Positions 17,401 to 25,729 of a DNA stretch of 40,710 nt are shown piece after piece (the stretch's first letter is position 1; the number at the start of each line of letters is the position of its first letter). Source of the DNA: Bacteroidaceae bacterium (GTDB taxonomy: Bacteria > Bacteroidota > Bacteroidia > Bacteroidales > Bacteroidaceae). Where the stretch lies: positions 1 through 40,710 of the forward strand of contig JAFZWQ010000015.1 in NCBI GenBank assembly GCA_017617235.1, written 5' to 3'. The position numbers were made by a program, and so were the translations under genes. The notes beneath the pieces were generated by a model that did not search any database, had not been told where the DNA came from, and worked only from the letters and a program-made list of their open reading frames with translations.

Positions 17401-19736
17401 TTAATCAAGAGTTTCTTGCCATTTACGATATATAGCCCTTTAGGTAATTTGCTATTTACCATTTTTCGACCGCTTAGGTCGTAGATAGTATTATCCGTTA
17501 TCCGTTGTCCATTGTCAACAGAATGGATTCCTGTCAGTTCTTCCTGGGTGTAGTTACCATAGAAGTATAGGCGGAAGTTGTCGAAACAGGTCCAGTAGCT
17601 GGTGTCCGACTTCGTGCTCTTAATGCCCATTTTCAGGGTACCTGCCGATGTGGTGGTGGCCATTACGCTGTTCTCGTACCATCCCTTGGCAAACCATTTG
17701 CTAGCTGCCTGCATGTCGTTAGGCACATACTTTCCGCCCTTGTTACTGGTGGAGCCTCCGAGCGAGCGGTTATATGCGTCTGCCCAGATGTTCTTTACCT
17801 TCTGGGCGTTGGACTTCAAGTAGATTTGTGCTACGGTGTTGTCTGTGCCATTGGTAACGAAATCTGTGTAGGTGTCGCTTGCTGAACCTGGACGTTGGAA
17901 GGCCTGTACGCGCAGTTCATAGGTTCCAACGGGCAACTTCTCGGTCGTCGTTTGGTTAAAGTCGAAAGTCTTTTCATACATTTCGCAGCACGAATATGAA
18001 TTTGTGGCAGTGATGCTCCATCCATCGGAATTGGAGTCCAAACCCGGATTCACAATCAAGAACGAGAGTTCAAACGGTTTGCTGGCATCTGTTACTTTTA
18101 CCTGTCCCAGGAAACTTATCATGGCTCCTTTCAATTGGTCTCTGGCTGCCAGAACTTCTGTTGGCGAGGTGTAGCCGGCCTCTGCCGTTGTAATGTCTGC
18201 TATCAGTGTTGCCAATTCATTGTCTATAGCTTCCACATCGCCTTCCTCGTTCTGGGCGACATGTGGTGTTGCTAACAGTTTCGATGCGTTGGTAAGTGCG
18301 GCATCTACCAGTTTCTTCATCTCTACAACTGCTTTCTGTTCAAATGCCTTAGACTGCTCCATTGTCATAATCAGCCAGCGTTGTGTCTCTGCTGAATTGG
18401 TAATGTCGAAGTCGGCTACACCTGTCGCGTTCTTTGCGTTTGCCTGCAGACATTTGGGCGTCCAGTTCGATTCGGGGTGAATCATCCAATAGCCGCGCTG
18501 TCCGTCCACGTCTACGCGTCCCTTCATCAACTGAAAGTCCTCAGAGGATGAAGGCGTAGTTTTCGACGCGGTTTTGAAGGAACTGGCGTAACTTATGTAT
18601 TGACCAGTGGCAGCATTGCGGAACTGATAGTATTGGTTAGATGGCGTGAAGGTGATGTACCATGCTACGCTGTCGTTGCCGGCAGCTTCGTCTGTACTCA
18701 TTGACACCCATTTCAGAGCGCCCGACTTATTGGGCATCAGATACGATGTGTAGCGGCCGCGGTCTTCCGATTCGTTCTTGATATAGAACTTCACGTCGTC
18801 CTCTTGGTCAAGGGCATAGTATGGTTCGGCAAAGAGCGAATAAGTGTGTTGCAGACCGTCTTCGCCCAGCGCTTGGCAAACAAGCGAGTTGCCAATATAG
18901 AGCAACTCCGTCCCGTTGTCCTCCTGTGCACCATTGATGCCATAGGGCCACATGTGCTGGTAGTCGCCGTTCAACTGCTGGCTCTTGTTGTCCCAGAATG
19001 TCAGTACTTCTGTCACGCGGTCTCCCAGCCAATAGCCCGTGCCGTAGCCGTCGCCATTCACACTTGATCGCAGGGTATGACGGCTCCATTCGGTATCGGC
19101 CCAGGGAATAACACCAATGCCATGAAGCATTTCATGCATAATAGTACCACAACGCTGGTACGAAGAGTTAGATCCCACGCGAATCCATCCACCGTATGAG
19201 CAGTCGGCTGTTGGTGTGCCCTCAACGAATCCTACACTGGGATTGAATCCTTTCATCTCTGTCAGGTTGTTCCAATAGTTGACAGCCATCTCGGAAGCCT
19301 CCTTGATGCGTTTATATGTGGCATCGTCTCCACCGTCACGCATGCTTAGGTAGATTTCTCCCATGGGAATGGTGTAGAACTTGATGATATCGCCATAGCC
19401 AGTTTCACCGTCCTTGTTGGTTGCGTAACCACGCATGTAGTATTTGGTAGCCGGCTTCAGGTTTTCGAAGACATAGATTGTGCCGTTATTTGTCAGTGTC
19501 TTCGTATTAAGAATGTCATCAATCGTTGGCTCAGGATTCTCGCTCAGGCAGAAACCACGCGTTTGAATTGAGCTGCCGCCATTTGCGGTCGAGGTTTTGA
19601 TACGACCAAAGGCCATCGTGGCACCACGTGCGAATCGGGTATCTGTAACGACCTTAGGCGTTTGTGCAATAGAATGAAGAGTGAGGAGTGTAGAGTGAAG
19701 AACTAACATCACTACAGCCAGTGCAATTCGTTTCAT
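17397..19736 (-). CDS. Secreted multidomain HExxH putative metalloprotease with sorting-like tail
   Basis: A 779-residue exported protein. The parts, in order, are a signal peptide (about 1-24, ending SIAQ) and a fibronectin-like domain (about 30-123). A zincin-like region follows with HEMLHGIG at 201-208. Next come a beta-trefoil-like stretch (about 370-470), a helical bundle, and a carbohydrate-binding-like beta-sandwich (about 545-735). The sorting-like tail YDLSGRKMVNSKLPKG...GKKLLIK ends the protein. HExxH predicts a zinc peptidase. The position where a metzincin would have its third histidine is P211, so the third ligand is unclear. The start is at 19736, giving MKRIALAVVML; a Met eight codons upstream lies in the spacer repeat. 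Heptamer repeats encode part of the signal peptide, the linker before the tail, and part of the tail. Confidence 0.8.
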   Translation of the reverse strand: MKRIALAVVMLVLHSTLLTLHSIAQTPKVVTDTRFARGATMAFGRIKTSTANGGSSIQTRGFCLSENPEPTIDDILNTKTLTNNGTIYVFENLKPATKYYMRGYATNKDGETGYGDIIKFYTIPMGEIYLSMRDGGDDATYKRIKEASEMAVNYWNNLTEMKGFNPSVGFVEGTPTADCSYGGWIRVGSNSSYQRCGTIMHEMLHGIGVIPWADTEWSRHTLRSSVNGDGYGTGYWLGDRVTEVLTFWDNKSQQLNGDYQHMWPYGINGAQEDNGTELLYIGNSLVCQALGEDGLQHTYSLFAEPYYALDQEDDVKFYIKNESEDRGRYTSYLMPNKSGALKWVSMSTDEAAGNDSVAWYITFTPSNQYYQFRNAATGQYISYASSFKTASKTTPSSSEDFQLMKGRVDVDGQRGYWMIHPESNWTPKCLQANAKNATGVADFDITNSAETQRWLIMTMEQSKAFEQKAVVEMKKLVDAALTNASKLLATPHVAQNEEGDVEAIDNELATLIADITTAEAGYTSPTEVLAARDQLKGAMISFLGQVKVTDASKPFELSFLIVNPGLDSNSDGWSITATNSYSCCEMYEKTFDFNQTTTEKLPVGTYELRVQAFQRPGSASDTYTDFVTNGTDNTVAQIYLKSNAQKVKNIWADAYNRSLGGSTSNKGGKYVPNDMQAASKWFAKGWYENSVMATTTSAGTLKMGIKSTKSDTSYWTCFDNFRLYFYGNYTQEELTGIHSVDNGQRITDNTIYDLSGRKMVNSKLPKGLYIVNGKKLLIK
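17443..17466. repeat. Period-7 repeat inside the sorting-like tail
   Basis: Units close to TAATTTG, CTATTTA, CCATTTT in plus orientation encode the MVNSKLP part of the tail on the minus strand. More degenerate than the others. Confidence 0.45.
17491..17518. repeat. Four heptamers in the linker before the sorting-like tail
   Basis: TTATCCG, TTATCCG, TTGTCCA, TTGTCAA end to end. On the minus strand they encode VDNGQRITDN, between the last folded domain and YDLSGRK. Confidence 0.75.
19672..19699. repeat. Four heptamers inside a signal peptide
   Basis: GAATGAA, GAGTGAG, GAGTGTA, GAGTGAA end to end. On the minus strand they encode LHSTLLTLHS, the hydrophobic part of the HExxH protein's signal peptide. 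Confidence 0.8.
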
Positions 19737-19746
19737 AGTATCTATA

Positions 19747-19795
19747 TTTTTAACTTTCAACCTTTAAATCTTTAACCTTTTAACCTTTCAATAAA
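19747..19795. repeat. Period 7-8 junction repeat carrying the sirtuin stop
   Basis: Units such as TTTTAAC, TTTCAAC, CTTTAAAT, CTTTAAC, CTTTTAAC, CTTTCAA. They encode the last residues (ERLKG) and the stop of the sirtuin gene and fill the spacer to the next gene. Confidence 0.7.
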
Positions 19796-20470
19796 TTCTT
19801 TCATGCCCTCGCTGGCACCTTTCATTATGTGGTGTACGGGTAGCATTGAATTCCACTGTACCGGTTTGGGGTCTATCAGGTAGATGGGACAACCTTCGGG
19901 AACATAGTGGATGAGGCCTGCTGCGGGGTAAACGTTCAGGCTGGTGCCGATAATCAGGTAGATGTCGGCTTTCGACGACAATTCCGCGGCCTGTTCTATG
20001 TTAGGTACAGCTTCGCCAAACCACACGATGAAGGGGCGTAGCTGACTACCGTCCTTGGCTTTGTCACCGATCTTTACGTCGCAGTGGTCGGGGGGAAGTG
20101 TCTCTATGAAATGGGGGTTATTGGGGTCTCGGCTGCTGCAAACCTTCATCAGTTCGCCGTGCAGGTGGCAGACCTTTGTCGAGCCGGCTCTTTCGTGCAG
20201 GTTGTCTACGTTCTGGGTGATAATCTGCACATCGTATTCCTGCTCCAGTTGGGCCAACAGTTTATGTCCCAGACAGGGTTCCACGTTTTGCAGTTCGCGT
20301 CGTCTGGTGTTATAGAAATCGGTAACTAATTGGGGGTTGCGATACCATCCCTCGGGCGTGGCCACATCCTCTACTTTGTAGGTATCCCATAGTCCGCCGC
20401 TGTCGCGAAAGGTGCTGATGCCGCTCTCGGCACTCATGCCTGCACCCGTCAGTACAACAAGTTTTTTCAT
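19772..20470 (-). CDS. NAD-dependent protein deacylase (sirtuin, CobB type)
   Basis: A 232-residue Sir2-fold enzyme that removes acyl groups from lysines using NAD. The NAD-binding motif GAGMSAESGISTFRD is at 9-23, followed by TQNVDNLHERAGS and the catalytic histidine in HLHGEL. Further motifs are FIVWFGEAVP and IIGTSLNVYPAAGL. The zinc module is incomplete: the region after HLHGEL has only isolated cysteines (VCSSRD and PDHCD) in place of two CxxC pairs. I recall the same in Bacteroides homologues, so it is probably a lineage trait and not decay. It has its own perfect promoter just upstream. The C-terminal residues come from a spacer repeat. Confidence 0.92.
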   Translation of the reverse strand: MKKLVVLTGAGMSAESGISTFRDSGGLWDTYKVEDVATPEGWYRNPQLVTDFYNTRRRELQNVEPCLGHKLLAQLEQEYDVQIITQNVDNLHERAGSTKVCHLHGELMKVCSSRDPNNPHFIETLPPDHCDVKIGDKAKDGSQLRPFIVWFGEAVPNIEQAAELSSKADIYLIIGTSLNVYPAAGLIHYVPEGCPIYLIDPKPVQWNSMLPVHHIMKGASEGMKEFIERLKG

Positions 20471-20492
20471 AGTAATAGGCCTTTAATGGCTA

Positions 20493-20524
20493 CAAAACTA
20501 CGAAAAAAAAGCGGCTTTACCAAA
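20493..20524 (-). promoter_or_regulatory. Promoter of the sirtuin gene
   Basis: On the minus strand TTTG (20521-20524), exactly 20 bases, then TAGTTTTG (20493-20500), which matches TAnnTTTG. Transcription would start about 17 bases before the ATG. Confidence 0.8.
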
Positions 20525-20555
20525 CCAAAACGGATTTTCTGTCCAATTCTTCGTG

Positions 20556-22334
20556 TTATTTCACCACCAGCACAAAACCACCGCGGGCACGGCAGTGTAC
20601 GCTTTTGGGCAGGGCTGATTCGGATAGCAATTGCCAGGCACGGTCCTCGTCGGCATCCAGGAAACAATTGGCCTGTCGCTTCTTGCCTACGATAGCGGGC
20701 AGACGGCTTAGGTCAATGTCACATGGCTGTTCAGTCCCGTTAATGCCTGCTACATACCACGTTGTGCCGCTACGACGGGCAATGACTGCCGTTTCACCCG
20801 GATATCCGCTTACCAGTCGGGTGTCGTCCCATGCGGCAGGCAGTTGTCCCAGAAAGTCCTGTACGGCCTGTGGTTGTGCCAGGAAACTTTCGGGGCGGTC
20901 GGCCAGGTGTTGCAATCCGCTCTCATAAAGTACCGTCAGTGCCAGTTCGTGGGCATGGGTGGTGATGTGCGGATGCTGTGAATCGCTGAAAGCACAGGGT
21001 GTGTAGTCCATGGGACCAACCACGTTTCTTGTGAAGGGCAGCGTGGCGTTGTGGGCAGCAGCGCGACGGGTGAAGGTGGGCACGTTGTTGTACCACTCGG
21101 CACCATACACGCCTTCTGTCGAAAGCAGGTTGGGGTAGGTGCGTTGCCAGCCGCGTGGGAAAGTGGCACCATGGAAGTTCACCAGCAGGTGGTGCTTGGC
21201 TGCACATTCCATCAGGTCGATGCAATAGGCCATGTTCATGTTGTTGTCGCCGCTGAAGAAGTCAATCTTTACACCGGCCACGCCAATCTTTTCGCACCAG
21301 GCGAACTCCTTCTCGCGGTCTTCGGGTTTGTTCAGTCGGAACTTAGGCCCTGGGGCACCATTAATCCATCCCACGCTGGAATTGTACCAAATCATGGGTC
21401 TTATGCCTTTCTCGTTGGAATAGCGCACGGCATCCTCGATGGTCTTGCCGTCCTTCATCTCGTCCCATTCGGCATCGATGAGCACGTAGGGCAGATGTAG
21501 TATAGCTGCCATATCTACGTATTTTTTAATGATGTTCAAGTCGTTCGAACCATGGTTATAGGCCCAGTAGACCCACGACACTACACCGGGTTTTATCCAG
21601 CTGGTATCTGTCAGTTTGCAAGGGTCGCTAACGTCTGTAACCAGTGTCGATTCCACCACATCGGCCAAGCTGCCGATAATCATCACTTTCCAAGAACTTT
21701 GTTTAGCTGTCTGTTCATTCTTGTCCGCCACGATGTTGAAACGGTTCTTGCCGTCCAGACTGTAAAACGATGATGCGGCCTGGTCGCGGTGTATGTTGGC
21801 CTCGGTTAGCAAGGCAAACACGTTGTCGTTGAATTCGAACAGGGCGGGGTAGGACAGGCGGTCGCCCTGTTTGAAGGAACGGTTCTTGGGGTAGAAATTC
21901 TCAGCACCGTCCGTCCAGTCCATCATCCATGTATTTTTATAATTAGGTATGCTAATGGCAATTGGCATCTCGGCCTTGTCGTCCATGCTCTCGCGACCAA
22001 TCTTTTGGAAGGCCACTCCGTCGTTGAACACCCGGATGCGCAACAGACCTCCGCTGTGCAGCGAATACACCGATTCCTTGCCTTTATTTACACAATGCAG
22101 CCGTTTGCCGGCTAGCATGGTATAGTCTTCCTTGATGTTGCGAGTGTCTCCGCCATTTATGCCTTCTATTTCGGCGGTATAGATTTCCATCCACTTGCCG
22201 TTGCTTTTATAGCTGACAGTGATGTGGTCGCTGAATTTCTCGGCTTTGATGCGTCCGTTGGGCGACACTGTGCGTTGTGCCGTCACGTTTATGGTGGAAA
22301 ACAGCAGCAACAGGGTAATCAGTCTTGTTCTCAT
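20556..22334 (-). CDS. Glycoside hydrolase family 97 (alpha-glucosidase/alpha-galactosidase type)
   Basis: A 592-residue exported glycosidase with signal peptide MRTRLITLLLLFSTINVTAQ. The N-terminal beta-sandwich (about 21-245) opens with SPNGRIKAEKFSDHITVSY. The central barrel (about 250-500) carries GVKIDFFSGDNNM, LVNFHGATFPRGWQRTYPN and STEGVYGAEW. A small C-terminal beta domain ends the protein. D358 in KIDFF lies where the retaining GH97 branch (alpha-galactosidase-like) has its nucleophile; E407 or E413 would be the acid/base. That points to a retaining enzyme, by inference. It lies 8 bases downstream of the beta-propeller glycosidase gene, so the two act together. No SusC/SusD pair is present in the window. 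Confidence 0.88.
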   Translation of the reverse strand: MRTRLITLLLLFSTINVTAQRTVSPNGRIKAEKFSDHITVSYKSNGKWMEIYTAEIEGINGGDTRNIKEDYTMLAGKRLHCVNKGKESVYSLHSGGLLRIRVFNDGVAFQKIGRESMDDKAEMPIAISIPNYKNTWMMDWTDGAENFYPKNRSFKQGDRLSYPALFEFNDNVFALLTEANIHRDQAASSFYSLDGKNRFNIVADKNEQTAKQSSWKVMIIGSLADVVESTLVTDVSDPCKLTDTSWIKPGVVSWVYWAYNHGSNDLNIIKKYVDMAAILHLPYVLIDAEWDEMKDGKTIEDAVRYSNEKGIRPMIWYNSSVGWINGAPGPKFRLNKPEDREKEFAWCEKIGVAGVKIDFFSGDNNMNMAYCIDLMECAAKHHLLVNFHGATFPRGWQRTYPNLLSTEGVYGAEWYNNVPTFTRRAAAHNATLPFTRNVVGPMDYTPCAFSDSQHPHITTHAHELALTVLYESGLQHLADRPESFLAQPQAVQDFLGQLPAAWDDTRLVSGYPGETAVIARRSGTTWYVAGINGTEQPCDIDLSRLPAIVGKKRQANCFLDADEDRAWQLLSESALPKSVHCRARGGFVLVVK

Positions 22335-22342
22335 GTGTTTGT

Positions 22343-23926
22343 TTATTTTCTGGCGGTAAAGGTTTCGCCGTTAATGTCTATGGTTAGGGGTTCCGTTACA
22401 GATTTTGCGTTCAGCCGAAAATTCAGCGTGGTTTTTTCGTAGGGCTGCAGGGGGCGTAGTTTGCCTTTTGCCACTACCTGGTTGCCTTGTAGGATTTTTA
22501 CGTTGGCTGTTTCCGAGGCATACAGTCCGAAGTTCTGTATTTCGATGCTCACTTCATGGTTGCCGACCACTGGTTTGCGGGCTGACAGAATGGGACCGTC
22601 GGCTACGGCTTTTGGCATTCGGGCATACGAGAAGACCATTTGTCCGTTGCGCTGCTTTCCCAACAGCTTGGCTACCTGTTGCGTACTGCCCAGCCCATGG
22701 TTGCCGCTGAAGCGTACCAGCAGGTCGTTCCCGTCTGCGTTGGTGTTGGCAACAGTGGCTCCGCGGCCAAAGTTTACCTCGCTTGACGTGCCCAGTCGCA
22801 GACTCTCCAGGTCCAGGTCCCTTTGCGGCTGAAATCCTTTCTCGCTATGGATTCGCAGGGTTATGCCTTTCTGGTCGACAGCCTCAATACTTGTCAGTAA
22901 ACCTGGATTCATCTGTATGCAGATGTTCTTTGAACTATGACGGTCAAAGGGCTTGTCCTCGTTCTTCAGGGTGTCTATCACGGCAAAGTTCATCTGCGCC
23001 ACACGTCCGTATTGGTCTTGCATCACTTTGGGTCGTTCGTATTTGAACCATCCTTCACTGCTTCCATCGGTGTGGCGGGCGATGCCGGGCATATATGCCT
23101 CGCCCTCTTCGGCCTGCCAATGCACTCCGTCCAGCGAACGCAGGTAATAGGCAATGCGTCCCTGCCAGTCATTCACAATCAGGTGATACTGCACACTGTC
23201 GCGCCACAGCACGGGGTCTTCGAACTGGCCGTGTACAGGTGGATAGGCACTCTTGTCCGTCAGCAGTTGCCATTCGGACAGTCCGTCGCGGCTTACCCAG
23301 ATACCTCCGCCGCGGTCCACCATCAGCACGGAACCATCGGGTCGGGGAGCAAAACTCAGGTTGCTCAGTCCTTCTATGATATGCCGGTCGCGGGTATTGA
23401 AATTGTATTTCCCGTAGGTCCATTCACCCAGCAGGTCGTCGGCTACGTAACGCCCGTCAATGACGTATAGCACCCACTTTCCGGCTGCCGTGCGATATAC
23501 CTCGGGGTTGTGTCCGCGACCAATGATGCGGTAGGGACGGAAAGGTCCTGATGGCGAATCGGCAATGCTATGCATCACATAGGAATTCGGCCACTCGTGG
23601 TGCCCTTTTTCCGATGCCTCCAGCCAGACTGCCACCATCAGATGGTATCGCCCGTCATCGCCACGTACAATATTACCACCCCAATAGCTCCAGATGCGGT
23701 CCTCTATGCCGTTGTCCACCAGTCGCGGACGCACTGCATCGGCTCCCCACGTATCCATTGTCAGTTGTTGGCCTGGCATTGTCAGGAAGCGGTCCATAAA
23801 ACGCGCACCCTGTACCAGTTGTTTCCACGTTTCGGGTCGTGGACGTTCTTGAACGAAATAGGAATCCTGTGCTGATGCACTCATTGTCCCTATCGTCATC
23901 AGCAGAGCTAACACTTTTGTTTTCAT
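22343..23926 (-). CDS. Secreted five-bladed beta-propeller glycosidase-like protein (GH43/GH117-like)
   Basis: A 527-residue exported protein, signal peptide MKTKVLALLMTIGTMSASAQ. Residues about 25-380 show repeats of the type RGDDGRYHLMVAVW, HNPEVYRTAAGKWVLYV, FAPRPDGSVLMVDRGGGIW and GQFEDPVLWRDSVQYHLIV. This is the pattern of five-bladed propeller glycosidases (clan GH-F and relatives). The last 130 residues form beta-sandwich segments. The family is not certain: GH43, GH117 or a related unnamed family. The start at 23926 gives the clean signal peptide; 23941 is an alternative. It is the promoter-proximal gene of a pair with GH97, so both likely act on the same glycan. Confidence 0.7.
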   Translation of the reverse strand: MKTKVLALLMTIGTMSASAQDSYFVQERPRPETWKQLVQGARFMDRFLTMPGQQLTMDTWGADAVRPRLVDNGIEDRIWSYWGGNIVRGDDGRYHLMVAVWLEASEKGHHEWPNSYVMHSIADSPSGPFRPYRIIGRGHNPEVYRTAAGKWVLYVIDGRYVADDLLGEWTYGKYNFNTRDRHIIEGLSNLSFAPRPDGSVLMVDRGGGIWVSRDGLSEWQLLTDKSAYPPVHGQFEDPVLWRDSVQYHLIVNDWQGRIAYYLRSLDGVHWQAEEGEAYMPGIARHTDGSSEGWFKYERPKVMQDQYGRVAQMNFAVIDTLKNEDKPFDRHSSKNICIQMNPGLLTSIEAVDQKGITLRIHSEKGFQPQRDLDLESLRLGTSSEVNFGRGATVANTNADGNDLLVRFSGNHGLGSTQQVAKLLGKQRNGQMVFSYARMPKAVADGPILSARKPVVGNHEVSIEIQNFGLYASETANVKILQGNQVVAKGKLRPLQPYEKTTLNFRLNAKSVTEPLTIDINGETFTARK

Positions 23927-24018
23927 GCCGTTTGTATTCATTTTCCTTGCGAAGATACGAAAAAAATAGCAAATCCGTTGGGGGGTAGCGTTTTTTTTTC
24001 GTAATTTAGCACCCGCAA

Positions 24019-24798
24019 ATGGGAACATTGTATGTTGTACCCACGCCTGTGGGTAATTTAGAAGACATCACGGCACGGGCCTTACGCATACTGCGTGAAG
24101 CCGATTTGGTGCTGGCCGAGGACACCCGTACCTCGGGCAACTTGCTTCGTCATTTCGACATCCAGCGTCCCATGCTTTCCTTCCACAAATTCAATGAGCA
24201 CCAGGTGGTTACCAGTCTGGTGCGTCGCTTGCAGGGTGGCGAACAAATGGCCTTGGTGAGCGATGCGGGCACGCCAGGCATCAGCGACCCAGGGTTCCTG
24301 TTGGTGCGCGAAGCCATCCGGGGTGGGGTGGAGGTGATAACGCTGCCTGGCGCAACGGCTTTCGTGCCAGCTTTGGTATCATCGGGTCTGCCCTGCGACA
24401 AGTTCTGCTTCGAAGGCTTCCTCCCCCAAAAGAAGGGGCGGCAGACACGTTTAGAGGAACTGAAGAACGAACCCCGTACCCTGATTTTCTACGAAAGTCC
24501 CCATCGTGTGGTGAAGGCGCTGGAACAGATGGCCGAAGTGTTCGGTCCTGAGCGTCCGGTATCCGTAACCCGCGAAATATCGAAAGTACACGAAGAGAGT
24601 ATCCGCGGCACGATGGAAGAAGTCCTGGCCCATTTCCGCGACGAAGAGCCTCGTGGCGAATTCGTCATCGTCGTAGGCGGCTGTCCGGAACCGTTCCGGG
24701 AGGATGCACCTGCAAATTCGGCGAAAGCCAGTCAGTCCGTGGAACCGCGATTATCGAAATATCAACGCAAACAACTTGAAAAGGAGAATAACCTATGA
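24019..24798 (+). CDS. rsmI: 16S rRNA 2'-O-ribose C1402 methyltransferase RsmI
   Basis: A 259-residue SAM-dependent tetrapyrrole-methylase-fold enzyme that methylates the ribose of C1402 in the decoding centre of 16S rRNA. Motifs are LYVVPTPVGNLEDITARALRIL at the start (split over the first strand and helix), LAEDTRTSGNLL, VSDAGTPGISDPGF, LPGATAFVPALVSSGLP and FEGFLPQKKGR. The length is slightly short of E. coli RsmI. It overlaps the next gene by 4 bases (ATGA at 24795-24798). It diverges from the propeller glycosidase gene. Confidence 0.95.
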   Translation: MGTLYVVPTPVGNLEDITARALRILREADLVLAEDTRTSGNLLRHFDIQRPMLSFHKFNEHQVVTSLVRRLQGGEQMALVSDAGTPGISDPGFLLVREAIRGGVEVITLPGATAFVPALVSSGLPCDKFCFEGFLPQKKGRQTRLEELKNEPRTLIFYESPHRVVKALEQMAEVFGPERPVSVTREISKVHEESIRGTMEEVLAHFRDEEPRGEFVIVVGGCPEPFREDAPANSAKASQSVEPRLSKYQRKQLEKENNL

Positions 24799-25649
24799 AA
24801 AAGTTTTTTATCTTGGCCCTGTCCGTAGTGACTTTGGCCTCTTGTGATCAATTTGGCAAACAATCCAGCGAAGAATCCGCTCGCGAGCGCGATTCTCTGA
24901 TGCAAATCATTAACCAGAAGGACGATGAACTGAACGAAATCATCGGCTGTGTAAACGAGGTGCAGGAAGGCTTCCGTCGCATTAACGAGGCCGAAGGGCG
25001 CATTACCGTGGCTGATGGGAACACCGAGAGTGCATCGTCACGTGGCATCATTCAGGAGAATATGCAGTACATCCAGCAGGCTATGCAGCAGAACCGCGAA
25101 CTGATTGCCCAGCTGCAGGAGCGTATGAAGAAATCCACCATCAACGCCAAGGCGCTGGAGCGCACCATCCAAAACCTGCAGGAACAGTTGGAGAGCCAGA
25201 ACCAGCGCATCCAGGAGCTGGAGGCATCGTTGGCCGAGAAGGATATCCTGATTGCCGAACAGGGCGAGCAAATCGATAACCTGAACGAGAACGTGAATAA
25301 TCTGACCCAGGAGAACCGTCAGAAGTCGGAGACTGTAGCTGCACAGGACAAGGACCTGCATACCGCATGGTTCGTATTCGGCACCAAGGCCGAGCTGAAG
25401 GAACAGAAAATCCTGAAGGACGGCGATGTGCTGAAAACCGGCGAGTTCAACAAGGACTACTTCACGGAAATCGACATTCGCGTGGTGAAGGAAATCAAGC
25501 TGTACAGCAAGAGTGCACAGCTGCTGACCACACACCCCGCCGGTTCGTACACCCTGCAGAAGGACAGCAAGGGCGAGTACGTGCTGCGCATCGTCGAGGC
25601 CAACAAGTTCTGGAGCGTAAGCAAGTATCTGGTAATCCGAGTAAAATAA
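24795..25649 (+). CDS. Coiled-coil lipoprotein
   Basis: A 284-residue protein with a lipoprotein signal (MKKFFILALSVVTLASC, lipobox LASC, lipidated C17). Residues about 23-190 are almost entirely heptad coiled coil rich in Gln and Glu (QLQERMKKS, LEESQNQ-like and LAEKDILIAEQGEQI segments). A compact C-terminal domain (about 190-284) starts TAWFVFGTKAELKEQKIL and ends WSVSKYLVIRVK. Similar proteins are frequent in Bacteroidales, but I know no established function; anchoring in the outer or inner membrane with the coil in the periplasm is likely. Translation is coupled to rsmI through ATGA. Confidence 0.8.
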   Translation: MKKFFILALSVVTLASCDQFGKQSSEESARERDSLMQIINQKDDELNEIIGCVNEVQEGFRRINEAEGRITVADGNTESASSRGIIQENMQYIQQAMQQNRELIAQLQERMKKSTINAKALERTIQNLQEQLESQNQRIQELEASLAEKDILIAEQGEQIDNLNENVNNLTQENRQKSETVAAQDKDLHTAWFVFGTKAELKEQKILKDGDVLKTGEFNKDYFTEIDIRVVKEIKLYSKSAQLLTTHPAGSYTLQKDSKGEYVLRIVEANKFWSVSKYLVIRVK

Positions 25650-25729
25650 ACGCACCGACTTTGGGAAGAAAAGAATCATACAACATTTCCCGTTCGTCCA
25701 CTTCTGCAACCCGTATGCAGGAGGGACTT

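Noticed and set aside
25367-25729. N-terminal extension of hflX into the lipoprotein gene
   Set aside because: The extension reads as an Arg/Gln-rich shadow of the lipoprotein frame. The HflX domain begins after 25730, and a Shine-Dalgarno-like site supports that start.
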